From NCBI RefSeq assembly GCF_000003605.2, contig NW_003137332.1:85100-143942 (forward strand): a stretch of DNA of 58,843 nt. Direction: 5' to 3'. The translations under genes were made by a program, and so were the position numbers. This DNA is from Saccoglossus kowalevskii (Eukaryota; Hemichordata; Enteropneusta; Harrimaniidae). Positions 12,025 to 24,120 of this stretch are shown here, in pieces (position 1 is the stretch's first letter; the number at the start of each line of letters is the position of its first letter). Under the pieces are notes generated by a model. The model saw only the letters and a program-made list of their open reading frames with translations, made no database searches and was not told where the DNA came from.

Positions 12025-12531
12025 AGGATATCATTGCTTTTTGTAGATACTTGTTTTTTTTCTGTGAGTGTAACAATACCATGATAGTACATGGGTTATT
12101 ACTGACGCGAATCGGAGTACAAATTAGTTGCTTCTTAAGAGCCTTTTTTTCAATTGTACTGCTTTCACACATGGCGAAAATTTACATTGATAGCTTGTTG
12201 AAACGTCGCTAGTGAGTTTCTTTTGTACACCTCCCTAATGATTGCCGTTATTCCCAGCAATTGCCGTCACCTTTAATCTTTGCTTACCTCAGAGCGTATA
12301 CACCGCTCCCATTTTAGTTTCCACTGCTTGATAAATAATCGAAACCGCAAACAGCCTTTTTTAGTCTCTTTGGATACGTGTCGTGTAGAGTATTATCGAT
12401 GTATTTTTTCGCCGTTTAATAAACTACGTGACTGGGTGTTGAATGAATACTTGAAATCCGATCCCAAAAGCTGTATTTCTGTTGTTGTTGCATGAAGGGA
12501 TGCGGATGATATGATTTATTGCTTTACTTAA

Positions 12532-12537
12532 AATAAA
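12532..12537 (+). terminator. Candidate poly(A) signal of the secreted peptide gene
   Basis: AATAAA about 510 bp after the stop codon. An earlier AATAAA at 12418-12423 is an alternative. Either would give a 3' UTR of ordinary length. Small frames inside 12025-12537 are treated as UTR. Confidence 0.4.
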
Positions 12538-12539
12538 AG

Positions 12540-14863
12540 AATTGGTTATTAGTCATTGTACACGCCAGGAAAAACATCCACTCTCCCATAGTTTGAATAG
12601 TTATGTTGTGAGACTGTAGTTGTATAACGATGATATTACCATGCATTTATCGCATTCTCATTGTTAATGTAGACTGAAGGTAGTGACATAATACTAACTA
12701 GGTTTATTTAAACAAAATTATTTTCATAAACAGGGTTGTTCTATCACTATCAATGATATAAACAGCATTTATAATATGTAAGACTCTTTATCACGTAGAT
12801 ACGTATTACGGAATTCAATAAGAGCTTCTAGCTCTGCTAACTTAGTTTCAAGTAGGCGAAATATTTTTTTAGATCAAACATATTTATTCACTTTATTTCA
12901 CTATTGTCATTATATATATTCTCATCTGTGTATGCATTATATACAAAACAACAAATAACATATATAATGTTCAAATTCAGTATTTTTTTATTATAAAAAT
13001 GACATTAACAATGCGAATGCTTTAATCTCGTGAATTATAAAGATGCGTGTTTTTATCAGACCGATGCCAATTGTACCTATCGCCCTATCTATCAAAAAAC
13101 AAACCACGATCCTGATTGATTTTGTCATAAATCAGAAACTACTTGAATGCTTTTCCCCTTCATTCAAAATCGATACTTTTTCAGCCTAATGATCAAACTG
13201 GGATATAATTTTAGAATGAACCTATGTATATTTAATAGGCGAATTTCGCCTAAAAATGTTGTATTACTTTATATTAATCAAGATGTAAACTATGTTATAT
13301 TAGCCTTAATGAGTCCGATTACGTCAATTGAAGTCTAGATATTAAACATATTTCAGTCAGAATATTCCATGTAGTGTGCATTGTGTTTTTGCTCTTCTAT
13401 TGATCATTAAACTATTTTTTCAACTTTGTATGGACGTAGTACCCTCTCTCATTCCCACTATATCGATTAATTCACAAACGTGGTTAGTAGGAACGCTGGA
13501 AAAGCAATCGAATTACTTGTTATTATGACATAATCGTCATAGTTTAAAAGCAACGTGGCAGTATAAACGAGTATTATTTAGTTAATATGTATATAATCCA
13601 GACGCTAAAGTCACTTTCGATTACATAGAGGTATATTATATTAAATAAAACCAGTAAAGAAAGTCTCAGGAAGGGATATATTCAAATTCAAATCTTCTTT
13701 GTAGTGTACAAAATAGGAAATTGGAAACAGAGAAAACGGCAATCGACTATTTTTTATCATCGCCGATGAAAAACACACAATTCCTATGTGAATACAAACA
13801 ATAACAACCGTCCCAGGGTATCAACACGACATTGGTTTATGTATGCTAGTGTCTGAACATTAGAATACAAATAACCGTTTGTCACCTATCAACTAGTATA
13901 TTATGCATTATCAGATCGTTTTGTGATTCATGTAATTTTACCATTTACGTACAGATGCTGAGTCGGCATACAAAAACATTTTATGTCGGTTGCTCACGTT
14001 TCGAAACACCTGACACCACTTCATGTTTACAATGGAGTCTGTGTATCTTTCTCTTACTGACTTGACTATGCAATGTAGCGTAAGTTGTTTTGTTCTTGTG
14101 CAAAGCATTGTCAATTGTTGTCAACCTTTTGAACTTTCCCTATACTATTTTTGTATAAAAATCTAGGGATATTATTTTCACTTAACAATGACAATGACAA
14201 GTCTGCAAATATTGCCTTCTGAGTGACAATATTAATGTCGTCTTGTGCCGTACTCCCTAGGTTTCAGCTACACAATCACTACTGTAACATTGTTTGTTTG
14301 TTATTCCACGTTTATGTCAATCAAAGAATTTGAGTTTAAACTATATCAAAACATTCTGAGATATCACACAGTAGGCCAGGGAACAATCGGCAGCATCAAC
14401 CTAGAAATTGTAGTGGAAACCAGAAACTGTATCATGTTACATCATTGATAAAAAAATGATTGGTTTATGTCGTCCTGAACAATGGTACCTCCCGGTAAAC
14501 ATGCATACTAATTCATGGCCCGAGTGCCTAGCAAAAGGAGGGAGATCTAATTCAACGCGGAATTGAAAAATGATGGAGGTAACATGATCGCCGAAGATCG
14601 CCTAAGGTAAAAGGAAAATGTGTGTCAGCTGTGGCATAATTACGGCCATCATAAGCTTTAGATCATGACAATATGTGTAACTGTAACCATATACTTCATG
14701 GCTGGTAGCTATCTATATTCAATCTTCAAATTCAAAATACGTCTTACTATTTCTGTCGGCCAGAAATTCGTTTGAATCATATCAGGTAGTTTCTTTGGGA
14801 TTATGATATATGATCGGGTTTTTTGCTACTGCTCACATTTTATTAGTTCTTTACCATTATATC
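12540..14863. other. No gene seen
   Basis: AT-rich sequence with scattered short frames and no recognisable domain or splice-bounded coding segment. It ends at an assembly gap. Confidence 0.5.
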
Positions 14864-15413
14864 NNNNNNNNNNNNNNNNNNNNNNNNNNNNNNNNNNNNN
14901 NNNNNNNNNNNNNNNNNNNNNNNNNNNNNNNNNNNNNNNNNNNNNNNNNNNNNNNNNNNNNNNNNNNNNNNNNNNNNNNNNNNNNNNNNNNNNNNNNNNN
15001 NNNNNNNNNNNNNNNNNNNNNNNNNNNNNNNNNNNNNNNNNNNNNNNNNNNNNNNNNNNNNNNNNNNNNNNNNNNNNNNNNNNNNNNNNNNNNNNNNNNN
15101 NNNNNNNNNNNNNNNNNNNNNNNNNNNNNNNNNNNNNNNNNNNNNNNNNNNNNNNNNNNNNNNNNNNNNNNNNNNNNNNNNNNNNNNNNNNNNNNNNNNN
15201 NNNNNNNNNNNNNNNNNNNNNNNNNNNNNNNNNNNNNNNNNNNNNNNNNNNNNNNNNNNNNNNNNNNNNNNNNNNNNNNNNNNNNNNNNNNNNNNNNNNN
15301 NNNNNNNNNNNNNNNNNNNNNNNNNNNNNNNNNNNNNNNNNNNNNNNNNNNNNNNNNNNNNNNNNNNNNNNNNNNNNNNNNNNNNNNNNNNNNNNNNNNN
15401 NNNNNNNNNNNNN
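14864..15413. other. Assembly gap of 550 N
   Basis: Undetermined bases. Reading frames that cross the run (plus and minus strand) are artefacts of translating N. Confidence 0.99.
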
Positions 15414-18400
15414 TAGGAAGAAACGTGTTTGCTGTGCTTATGTGATATAAGGTTTTATAGTAAGGTAAGGTGTTATCTACATTCGATGTGTTTAAAATGG
15501 TGTCATGATGATCACACGGACTATTGTAATTTGACATTGATTTCATCGATATCCAGAATGATTTAGTAATATAGTAACCGCATAGCGGCGAAGAACGTAT
15601 AATAGTTTTTACACCCGCACACACAGTGTCAAAAAAAGCTGCTTTCAAGTTTTCTAAATGGATCACAAATTCACAACTAAATCGCAAAATGTGCAGCTCT
15701 CTTATTTGTAGTAAATTGTGTGTGAAAGTTGTGCTCTATATACATACTTGTAATTCAAAGATACTCATCTAAAAACATGCTATAAATGCTCTAGTCGATG
15801 TGTGGTCGCTGATGCATAGATGCATGAAGTACGATGAATGTTGATGTTCGCCTTGACATTCATGTTAACAGGGTATTGTCGACGTTTCATCACGGTTACT
15901 GTATGACTCTTTGTAGTGTAGACCCTCATCTAAGTGTGAACTAAAGAAAAAATAACGTCCGGCTCCCTCCCCAATAAAGCCCCATTCCAAGATGGCCAAT
16001 GTCATTCACCAATAAATACAGAAAATATCATACTTCTCGAACTACTTGGCTAACATCAATGGCGGTAGTTTTCAAGCATGACTAATCTGTGGCAATATGC
16101 TTCAAGTCAATATTTCAAGGTCAAAGTGACACAATAAATGCAAATTTCTATTTTTGTTGACCTTTCAACACTAATAAATGCAGATTTATTGTATTAGAAA
16201 AAGAGTTTTTCCATCATAGTTTTGAACTAAGCACTCAAAACTCTCAATCTCGCAATTGGCTGTACTTTTTCAGGCATGACAACAGTCACCAACGTTTTGC
16301 TTGTGTTCCCTTCACCCAGGAATGGAACTCGAGTGGTGATAGGGTAATAACAGAACAGGTATGCATTGACCCAGCACTTCTTTGAGATGTCAACAAATTT
16401 ATCAAACTTAACACATTGACAAATATTGATTGAAAGATATTTTTTGTCTTTTTTGGACAGAGTGCACCATGTCGTCCACGAGCCACAAGATACATAACAA
16501 GTGTGAGTGAATGAAATGTGACCGATATATTTCAGCTGTGTAGCTTTCACAACTACCACTTGCCTACATTACATCATATGCGTTTCTGCCTGATAAAAGC
16601 AATGACCACTTCGTCACGAACCACCAATTTCATCTCATTTCCTCATTTATCCAGTGACTTCTGCTTCAGTGAAAGAGTAATGTCATAGTAATCAAATATC
16701 ATAATAAGCACTTCATCATATTACTAATTCTGCTGACACATGCTTCCTTGAAGTTAAGGATCTTCTTCGTGCTTCTTCGTTTGATTACACTGAAAATATC
16801 ATCACTAATAATGGCACAGTAATGTTAACAGAAATGTTAAATCAATAAGAATGTTCTGGATATCATGGGCATTGTTTTCACTGGCTTTAGACTGGTGTAT
16901 GTACAGGTTTCCCGGGTGGCACAGATTGGATGGCCTTTGTTGCTTCAACATATAATATGGATGCTGTATTTGTTGGGATTATTGACAGAACCATCTGAGG
17001 CAAACATTGAACATGGCGTCGCTGCTATTTTAACATGGGCTGAAAATCGTGATTGTTATCTTCTTCATAGTATCCCACACAGATTTGAATAATTCAGACA
17101 GAAGTCATTGACATACTTTGTTTCTGGGCACAGATGAGGTGATGTTTTTCAATTGTTCCCTGCTAACGTGTTTCTCTCACACTGTACAATTGGTGGTATT
17201 TTACGGCTTAAATTCATTCCTTGTTGAGCGTAAAACAATCAAACCAAGGTGCCAGAAATGTTTTCTTGACAAGTTATTTTGACAAGATATTGAAAATGCT
17301 TGAAGCCGATCAATTACAATAAGATCTATTTAGAACATTGTGTCATGTCCACAAAATATCCAACTACTTCTTTATTATATATTAAGAAGTCTGTAGTGTT
17401 CTTATTTTTCTGGTGAATACTGGCTTTAAATTTCCTGCACAGTTTCCGTACCATCAGAGATATTCTCTAATGTATAGCATCAAACATGAAGAAGATTTAG
17501 ATAAGTGCATTAGTGATATGATATTCAACTTCTATCCTAAATGGGTTTCCTGTGTACGTGTCACGGAGGGTGACCGGCGAGTAAATGCCTGTCTCAGTAG
17601 CTAATGTACCTAGCTGTCTTTCCCTCAAGACTTCCTGCCATGTGTATGCAAGGAAGCGCAAGAAACATGTAACTTCTCTGTTCTGAGATTCCATTGATTA
17701 TTTCTCACTGATTCCTGGATCTTGACAGCTCATTCGTAGAAGTCAAGTGTGTGTGCTACAACTTAACTGTTTGTATGATTTACATAATTATTCTTTTGAC
17801 ATGAGGAGTGGCTATGTAGCAAATCATGTGGGATGACTTCAGTTTTCTTGAGTTTCTCCATTTTTTTTTTCTTTTTTTGTTTCACATTACGAATTAATTT
17901 TTGTTATGGTATGTGACAGCATCTTTACTACTTGGGACTAGTTTATGGGCGACATCATGGAAATATTTTCACTACTTGTGGCAAGTTCATGTCAAGCTCA
18001 TGGGTTCATTTGCATTATCAGTGTTCTTGTCCCATTGTACTGGTATTATGGCTCTCTGACAAAAATGTTTTTAAGTTCAAGTAATTTTCACATGAAATTG
18101 CGTTGATGGATTAGATAAAAATGCTGAATTAACGCGCATGATAATCTAAACATCTTAGATGGAGCACAATACAGCAATAGTAGTTATAAATTATTAAATA
18201 TTTTAGTATTATTAATTGACACCAGAAAACAACATAGGAAAAATTAAATTCATGCCATATGTCGGCGATAGAGAACGTTTAGTGTTAATAGCCGCGTATT
18301 GGATCTGGTTTGCCCCATGAGACACGCTGTTACAAACGCCGGTGTCATGACGATGTTTACTGTTCACGCACGTTCTTAAACAAGTATGGCACCGCTAAAT

Positions 18401-19827
18401 TGTGCCAAGCTAGGTGAACGGTGAATGGTGAACGGTCTTGTTCAGAGGCAGGATTCGAAACTTCGTTGTAAGAAATGATTTTTATGTTGTCAAAATAAAA
18501 AATAAATTAGCTAATAAAAAAAATAAAACGCTGTAACTATTGATTTTGGTTCATGGCTTAATATAGAGTGTATGTTAACGACTTCAATTGCGTTTAGCGA
18601 ATAATACAGCATGGTGATAAAGAAGTCATAGTGCAGTCTAGCACCGTTGACGCTATTAGATTATACACAATTACCCTGCACATTACACCATCAAGTGCAT
18701 ACGAAATAATTTTTCTCGTAATAAAAAGAAAATCCGCACCATTTGTATAAGTACACATCAATTTAGATGCTACCCACACATCTTGTGCATATATGAAATC
18801 TTTAAGCATTTATTCAAATCAGATGAGGAAGTAATTATACGAAGCCTGGGGATTCAATATCATGATCATTATATAGTTCGTCAGACATTAAAATTAATTC
18901 TAATGTAAATCTCAAATACGTCAGTGGATCCAATCGATATACTCATATTTATCCCTAGGCAGTACCACTGTGACACCATTACACCATTAGTTAGTTCATA
19001 TTTCCGTGGGCTTTTATCGACTGTTGTATTATAGAAATCGACAAGTCAAAATAAATCTGAGTTGTACGTCACTGTAAATGAAATAAAATTGCAGTCTTGA
19101 ATAGACAAATGCATATAAAAACACTTGTTGTATTTAACCTTACTGTAGGGTTTTTTAAAGGGGCACCTTCCAGTTAAGCCTAATCACACAACAAATTTAC
19201 TTTCTGGATTAAAATGACAATAGATAACAAAAGATAGATTAACATTGTAAACAACATAAACAATAGTGTCCCATGATTCTTTGGTGCAATCCATGGGATT
19301 GAGCGGTTCCCCTTTAAACAGATTGTATATATAATTGCTAATACTGCAATTTGGTGAGAAGACAATAGAACTCGGTGAAACAGATCAATGTCGAACAATG
19401 GTTTCTCGGTGTTTACGCCAACGCATCAAATGTGTTATTCATACGGTTAATACCGCATATTTTGTCCGTTTTGCGTCCAAAAAGACGAATGGTGCATCAC
19501 ACAATGGCCCGGCCTTGGTATGTGAACGGGTACTTCTCCCTACGCTGAGACGGAATACAGAGTAGATCTTAAACATGCAAATACATGTAGAATATATACA
19601 TGTGTGGTTCATGTAAATTATAGTGTAGAATACAGAGTTACATTATACGGAAAACTATGTTTTGTAAATGTTATTATATAATGTTGAAGCCATTGAAGAC
19701 TGCAACATTTGAAGGACTGTTGCAAAACTATTATTATAAATAACCTGTCCGAGCTTCATTGGGATAGTTGCTGCTTTAAGAGTGATGTTATGTAGACAGA
19801 AGACCGACGCAGATTCTGTGTGAAATT
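15414..19827. other. Mostly empty; possible decayed coding traces on the minus strand at 16.2-17.7 kb
   Basis: No intact gene. The minus strand between 17694 and 16227 shows several open stretches with a protein-like look: one of 65 residues at 17694-17497 and one of about 110 codons at 16559-16227, the latter cysteine-rich and opening at GTG rather than ATG. They are separated by stops and frame changes. They could be remnants of an old transposon or pseudogene, or chance frames. No family is recognised. The rest is AT-rich and featureless. Confidence 0.2.
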
Positions 19828-20331
19828 ATGGTTTTACAGCAATCACTTCATGACGTCATAACACAGAGTAAATCAGGGATTGCATGTAGTTTGATATATT
19901 TTTTTAATGTCTATAAAACAAATTCACGTCTTCATGAAGTCCGGAGTATCGCTGATATGATATATAAAATACAATACAATGTGGTGGCAAGTAGTGTTTT
20001 CGCTTCATGGGTTGTGTTGATTCTTTTTGGGTTTTCACTTTTGGAAGATCGGTACGTGCAACTAGGTTTGGTTGCCTTTATTGCATTTGTTAGTAACTTC
20101 TTCTCTGTTGTGTTTGTTGGCTCATGTCGATTTCTTGCCATTTTAAGGGGTCTTTTTCTTGGGATTGCAACGGCGTGTTGGGTCAACATGGCCGACGCTG
20201 CACATGTCGGGTCTTTTGGCCGTACATCATTTTGCAACCGAACAAGAAATCATGCGATACGTTGTCAATGCCTTGAAGAGGTTTTGGTACAAGCATATGT
20301 GGAGGCTGTGGCAAATATTGTGGCAGCGTAA
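19828..20331 (+). CDS. Unassigned 167-codon ORF with hydrophobic segments
   Basis: The longest ATG-initiated frame on this strand outside repeats. The ATG has A at -3 and G at +4. The translation has three hydrophobic stretches (about residues 52-72, 79-98 and 102-119) that could be membrane helices, then a polar tail with RTSFCNRTRNHAIRCQC. No family is recognised. Against it: the plus strand is T-rich here, which by itself yields Phe/Val/Leu codons; the antisense strand is also open for about 100 codons; and no splice sites or poly(A) signal tie it to a transcript. A chance frame is at least as likely as a gene. Confidence 0.2.
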   Translation: MVLQQSLHDVITQSKSGIACSLIYFFNVYKTNSRLHEVRSIADMIYKIQYNVVASSVFASWVVLILFGFSLLEDRYVQLGLVAFIAFVSNFFSVVFVGSCRFLAILRGLFLGIATACWVNMADAAHVGSFGRTSFCNRTRNHAIRCQCLEEVLVQAYVEAVANIVAA

Positions 20332-21879
20332 AGAATGAATAGATCGGTTATAGATCGCGTTTTTCTCTGATGTTTCATGGATTGACTAAGTGTGGTTTTG
20401 ATGTCGCTTGCCAACACGTTGTCAGCAAAAAACAATTGTATCCAATGATGATGAGTTTATTCATCGTACACTCAATATGTATGGGCGCGTTGAGGGATAT
20501 ATGCGATTACTTCCCACGGGGTGCAAACGAACGTAGTTTAGACACGTAAAATTATTTCGAAGAGAGATGTATATTAATTCGAAAGAGCTGGGAAACTTAA
20601 GTGGTTTAAGTAGCGCTGAGTCGAATAGGTCATCTCAGTGCTATTCGTCACATGTGACCGATTCTCTCACCCTCTCAGGTGAGTCTGACTGGACAGACAA
20701 ATCGTCTAAGAATTATTTGGTTGCAAATAAGACCCCAGGAACCACGTCGGATGTTTTGTGTTTTATTCCATCGTCACCCACTCTTGATTTTACTGTTCAA
20801 TTGTTGCTACCCTCGAACAGTCCATAAAACCTAAACAATCAGAGACCTTAGCGAACAGTCACTGGATTTATGTAAGGTGAAACCACCACCTCCGTCAAAT
20901 AAAAACACCGACAATTTTGAAACTGTGTTTGAGGGCATCGGACGATGAAGAGTCCGCCATGTTTGTAGTTATGCAAACATCTGAAATACAAAAATCAAAA
21001 CTGTCCACGCTTTACTCACGTCAATTTATTGAAAGATGCTTCGAACTTCATAATTTAAAAAGCTGTAATTCTCGGATGTTGAACGTGTTTTGTCGCGCAA
21101 AATCAATCTAGTACGTTTAACCCAGACATTTAATGTATTGAAAAGTTCAGTTTCATGTAGTGAACTTTATATTATGGAAGCACCAATATCACATTGATGG
21201 GATTTTTTTGCAATCAAGTCTAATATTGCAACAATATCACATCGTAAAGTTGATCTTGGACACAAGAATTGCGCAGTTCTCGTCTCCACATCTCTATTCT
21301 ACAACGCTTCAAACTGTGCGACGGAACCTTCACAGAGAAAACGTCAATGTCACGTTGATGAGGGACAATACCCTGGTGTGGTTAGACAAGTTCTACACTT
21401 CTAAACAGACGCGAAGCAGAATTAAAGCTGTAAATATCCAGAATGATGCACGGGTTTTCTGACCACTCCCGTGTCTACATCAAAATTTCACCAGGTAACA
21501 TAAAAAATAAGACCCCTGTAAGGTACATGAACAGTAACATTCTAGATGACAAAGAATACGTCGTGTCCTTGATCACAGAGATATGGGTTGAATGGCAAAA
21601 CAAAGCGCGCTGTGTTTGAAAATATTCAATCTTAGTGAACTTCGAAAAAAATAAAATCAAACTTATTACTCAACTGTATTTTCGCATTTAACAAAATGAA
21701 CACAAACAAAGTGGATGTGGAACACAATCCCATCCCCATCTCCCATTTTAAGGAAAACTGAAGGCCGATCACACAAGAAGGAAACAAAAGAAGCTGCCCG
21801 GTAAAATCACGGTCCTAAATAACCCATCTCTTGAAACAAATTATCAATAAAAAACACCTATTTGTTAACTGCAATGTTG
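20332..21879. other. No convincing gene
   Basis: Several frames of 60-100 codons occur, none with a recognisable domain or clear splice context. Confidence 0.45.
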
Positions 21880-22318
21880 TATATAGACTATAGAGACAGT
21901 TGAAAAGTGATTGCACACTCATTGCTAATATTTTTTGCAATGTCAAAAATATTATTAAAGGTCTATGTGAACCGGAAAATATATTATTAAATCATTTTAT
22001 TTTATTATTTAAAAAATATGTATATACCTTCACGGTTCAAAAGGTTCATCTAATGAAATATGCATATAACAGTTGGACCAGGGAAAAATAGAAATATGGA
22101 ACTACAAATCGCAATAAACAAAAACAAAGAGCTCATCCATTATCAGAAATGGAACCATTATATATTTGGCTAGATAATGGGCAAATCGTTTTTATTTTAT
22201 TTTATTTCTCTTAATTTTCTTTCCTTATACCACTATGTAATGTAATATGTTTTGTTGTATGTTTATATTATTGAAACGAAATAAAAGCATTGTTTAAATA
22301 AAAAAAAATAAAAAAACA
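21880..22318 (+). mobile_element. 5'-truncated LINE, 3' end with A-rich tail
   Basis: The translation from about 21960 (ENILLNHFILLFKKYVY) and, after a frame change near 22080, MELQIAINKNKELIHYQKW resembles the extreme C terminus of non-LTR retrotransposon ORF2 proteins, which often end in a basic LFKKY segment and an I-KNK-L-HYQKW segment. A T-rich 3' UTR follows, then AATAAA at about 22280 and an A-rich tail (22295-22318). The element is truncated at its 5' side and frameshifted. Similarity was judged by eye, so the clade is not assigned. Confidence 0.55.
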
Positions 22319-22446
22319 ACATTTAAAACATTTGTCTAAGCATCCGATATCATTGTAAAATCAAAACCTATCATTGCAACATATCATATTATATGCATTA
22401 TTAGTATATCAATACAGATTTGATTCTTGAAAATGTCAAAAATAGA

Positions 22447-22604
22447 TCAGTCGCTCACTTTAAAACATAATGTTTGGTGCCTTGCATACGCGTTAGTAGA
22501 TTTCTGTAAGTGACCTTCCCCGAGGAGGGAGCTAATATGCGTATGCGTAACTCCTTCATCCAACGACATTTGTAACGCTTTCTTTTTTGACCTACGTAAC
22601 GGGC
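22447..22604 (-). CDS. Putative gene on minus strand, coding exon 2
   Basis: Predicted terminal exon of the gene starting at 23361. The acceptor is GATTTTTAG at 22605, with a moderate pyrimidine tract. It joins exon 1 in phase 1 (G|GC) and continues 51 codons to TGA, starting PLRRSKKKALQ. This part is basic, then has HTHISSLLGEGHLQKS, and ends FKVSD. Together with exon 1 the product would be 141 residues. No domain is recognised in this exon. The model rests on phase agreement and an open frame; the exon could be wrong even if exon 1 is real. Confidence 0.35.
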
Positions 22605-22635
22605 CTAAAAATCGATTGTACATCACAAACGACAT

Positions 22636-22796
22636 GATGACCCCGATGAGATTCGAACTGGTGACCCCGCTGAAATTCGAACAGGTAACACCACTGAGAT
22701 TCGAACTGATGACCCCGATGAGATTCAAACAGGTAACACCACTGAGATTTGAACTGGTGACCCCGATGAGATTCGAACTGCTGACCCCGATGAGAT
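22636..22796. repeat. 24-bp minisatellite with tRNA B-box-like sequence
   Basis: Six full and one partial 24-bp units with no length variation. Two alternating variants occur: gaccccgatgagattcgaac and taacaccactgagattcgaac types. On the minus strand each unit contains AGTTCGAATCTC, close to the RNA polymerase III B-box core GTTCGANTCC. Because 24 is a multiple of three, frames on both strands stay open as octapeptide repeats, but there is no sign that these are translated. The array lies inside the predicted intron of the minus-strand gene. Confidence 0.93.
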
Positions 22797-23093
22797 AAGT
22801 AAAATGGCACGTGACTTGTACAAGCAATTGTAAACTCCACAGTGGGTGTCACCTTGCTTCCAAAGAAAGAAGATTTAACGTATGGGGGTGAGCACACATC
22901 GCGAACAGCCACTATATAATTTAACATTTGTTCGAAGAACTCATTAAATTATTCCATTTTGAAGGATGACGATGTCAAAGACAAATGCACAAAACATTAA
23001 GAAATGATGCGATATGAACGCAAACCTCCGAGGTACTAGTTGCTGTAGGCGAGGTTTTCATTGTTTGAATAATAGACTTGACTCCGCCCGCAC

Positions 23094-23361
23094 CTGCGTA
23101 TATACCATGTCGGTCTTTAATCTCGTGCTCCCACATTGTCGTCATAACCAACCCACAGCAAAATTCACTGTGTTCGTATTTACTCGAACGATCTCCTAGG
23201 AGATCAGGCCACTTTTGACACGAAAATTTCTCCTGACGAAGTAGGGGCTCACTTTTGATATGCCGCAGTACTAGTGTCAATCTATTCAGTCTATGTGATG
23301 CCATCGATTTTGCCAATATCACCAGTTCACCCTTAGGCATCCTTGCCTTGGCAGAATCCAT
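23094..23361 (-). CDS. Putative gene on minus strand, coding exon 1 (helical, death-fold-like)
   Basis: The ATG at 23361-23359 has G at -3 and G at +4, and an in-frame TAG lies eight codons upstream (23383-23385), so this is a plausible true start. The 89-codon exon ends at CAG|GTGCGG (23094/23093), phase 1. The translation looks like a compact helical domain: ELVILAKSM (12-20), RLNRLTLVLRHIKSE (24-38), LLRQEKF (40-46), KWPDLLGDRSSKY (50-62) and LVMTTMWEHEIKD (71-83). The spacing of hydrophobic and charged residues and the W-x-x-LL motif recall death-fold adaptor domains (death/DED), but I cannot confirm this without a profile search. If read without splicing, the frame runs to a stop at 22975. 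An exon is fairly likely; the domain call is inference. Confidence 0.45.
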
Positions 23362-23385
23362 CTCACTTATCTGTTTTAGTTGCTA

Positions 23386-24018
23386 CATGCATTAAGTTTC
23401 GGGCACGGTTATCTCCTCTACTAAATTGATTTATTCCAATACTTAATCTTTCATTCTCATAAATAGCGCCCTCGCGCCACCTTTCAATACGTTGGGGGAA
23501 TAAACTAGGATGTTTAGGATCTCCTCGAGCTCGACTTTATGTTTTAGCCATCGAAACCATTCATGACCATGTCCAAAATTATGAGAACATCTAAGTTATT
23601 GTAATCGCAAACGGAAAAGCTAACAGTCAAGCGGTTAAACTAACTTTGAAATGTTCGTGACTCGTGTTCGGGATTTTGACAAAATTGCAGATTGGCTTAC
23701 AATCTATGAACGAGCTTCATACACTAAAGTAAATCTAATACAACCTAAAGGGATGTTACTGGTAGTTGACACAAGCATATAGACTTTCCATTGAATATTA
23801 AATGGAATAGCACGGGTCTGAAACTTCTGGAGGTCTTTTTGGAAACGACTAAACTGTCTCCATTTACTGGTCCATCAGACAGTTTTAGAACGCACACCCA
23901 CATTTACAAACGGAGTCCAAATGCCAACTCGATGTTCAACTAAAAAATAAACCGGATCTCGAGTTACAAGCAATATATATATGTTGTTCTTGTTTAACGT
24001 TTACGTTTAGTGGCCCAA
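23386..24018. other. Presumed upstream region of the minus-strand gene; nothing defined
   Basis: A run with clustered CG dinucleotides (gcgccctcgcgccacc, near 23466-23481) lies about 110 bp upstream of the predicted start and could be promoter-proximal. No TATA box or other defined element is convincing. Confidence 0.25.
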
Positions 24019-24120
24019 GCTTTAATTAACAGTTAATTGAACTTCGAGTCAGTAAATCCTGCTTTAATTAACAGTTAATTGAACTTCGAGTTACAGGCAA
24101 CCTGTTAACTGTTAATTAAC
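24019..24120. repeat. 42-bp tandem duplication with an inverted third copy
   Basis: The segment gctttaattaacagttaatt plus gaacttcgagt occurs at 24019 and again at 24061. A shorter inverted copy (ctgttaactgttaattaac, 24102-24120) follows. The inverted part could form a hairpin with either direct copy. No gene context. Confidence 0.8.

Noticed and set aside
14803-15687. Reading frames of 211-276 codons crossing the 550-N gap
   Set aside because: Almost all residues are translated N; they carry no information.
22636-22796. tRNA gene
   Set aside because: Only a B-box-like core is present; there is no A box, anticodon arm or acceptor-stem pairing.
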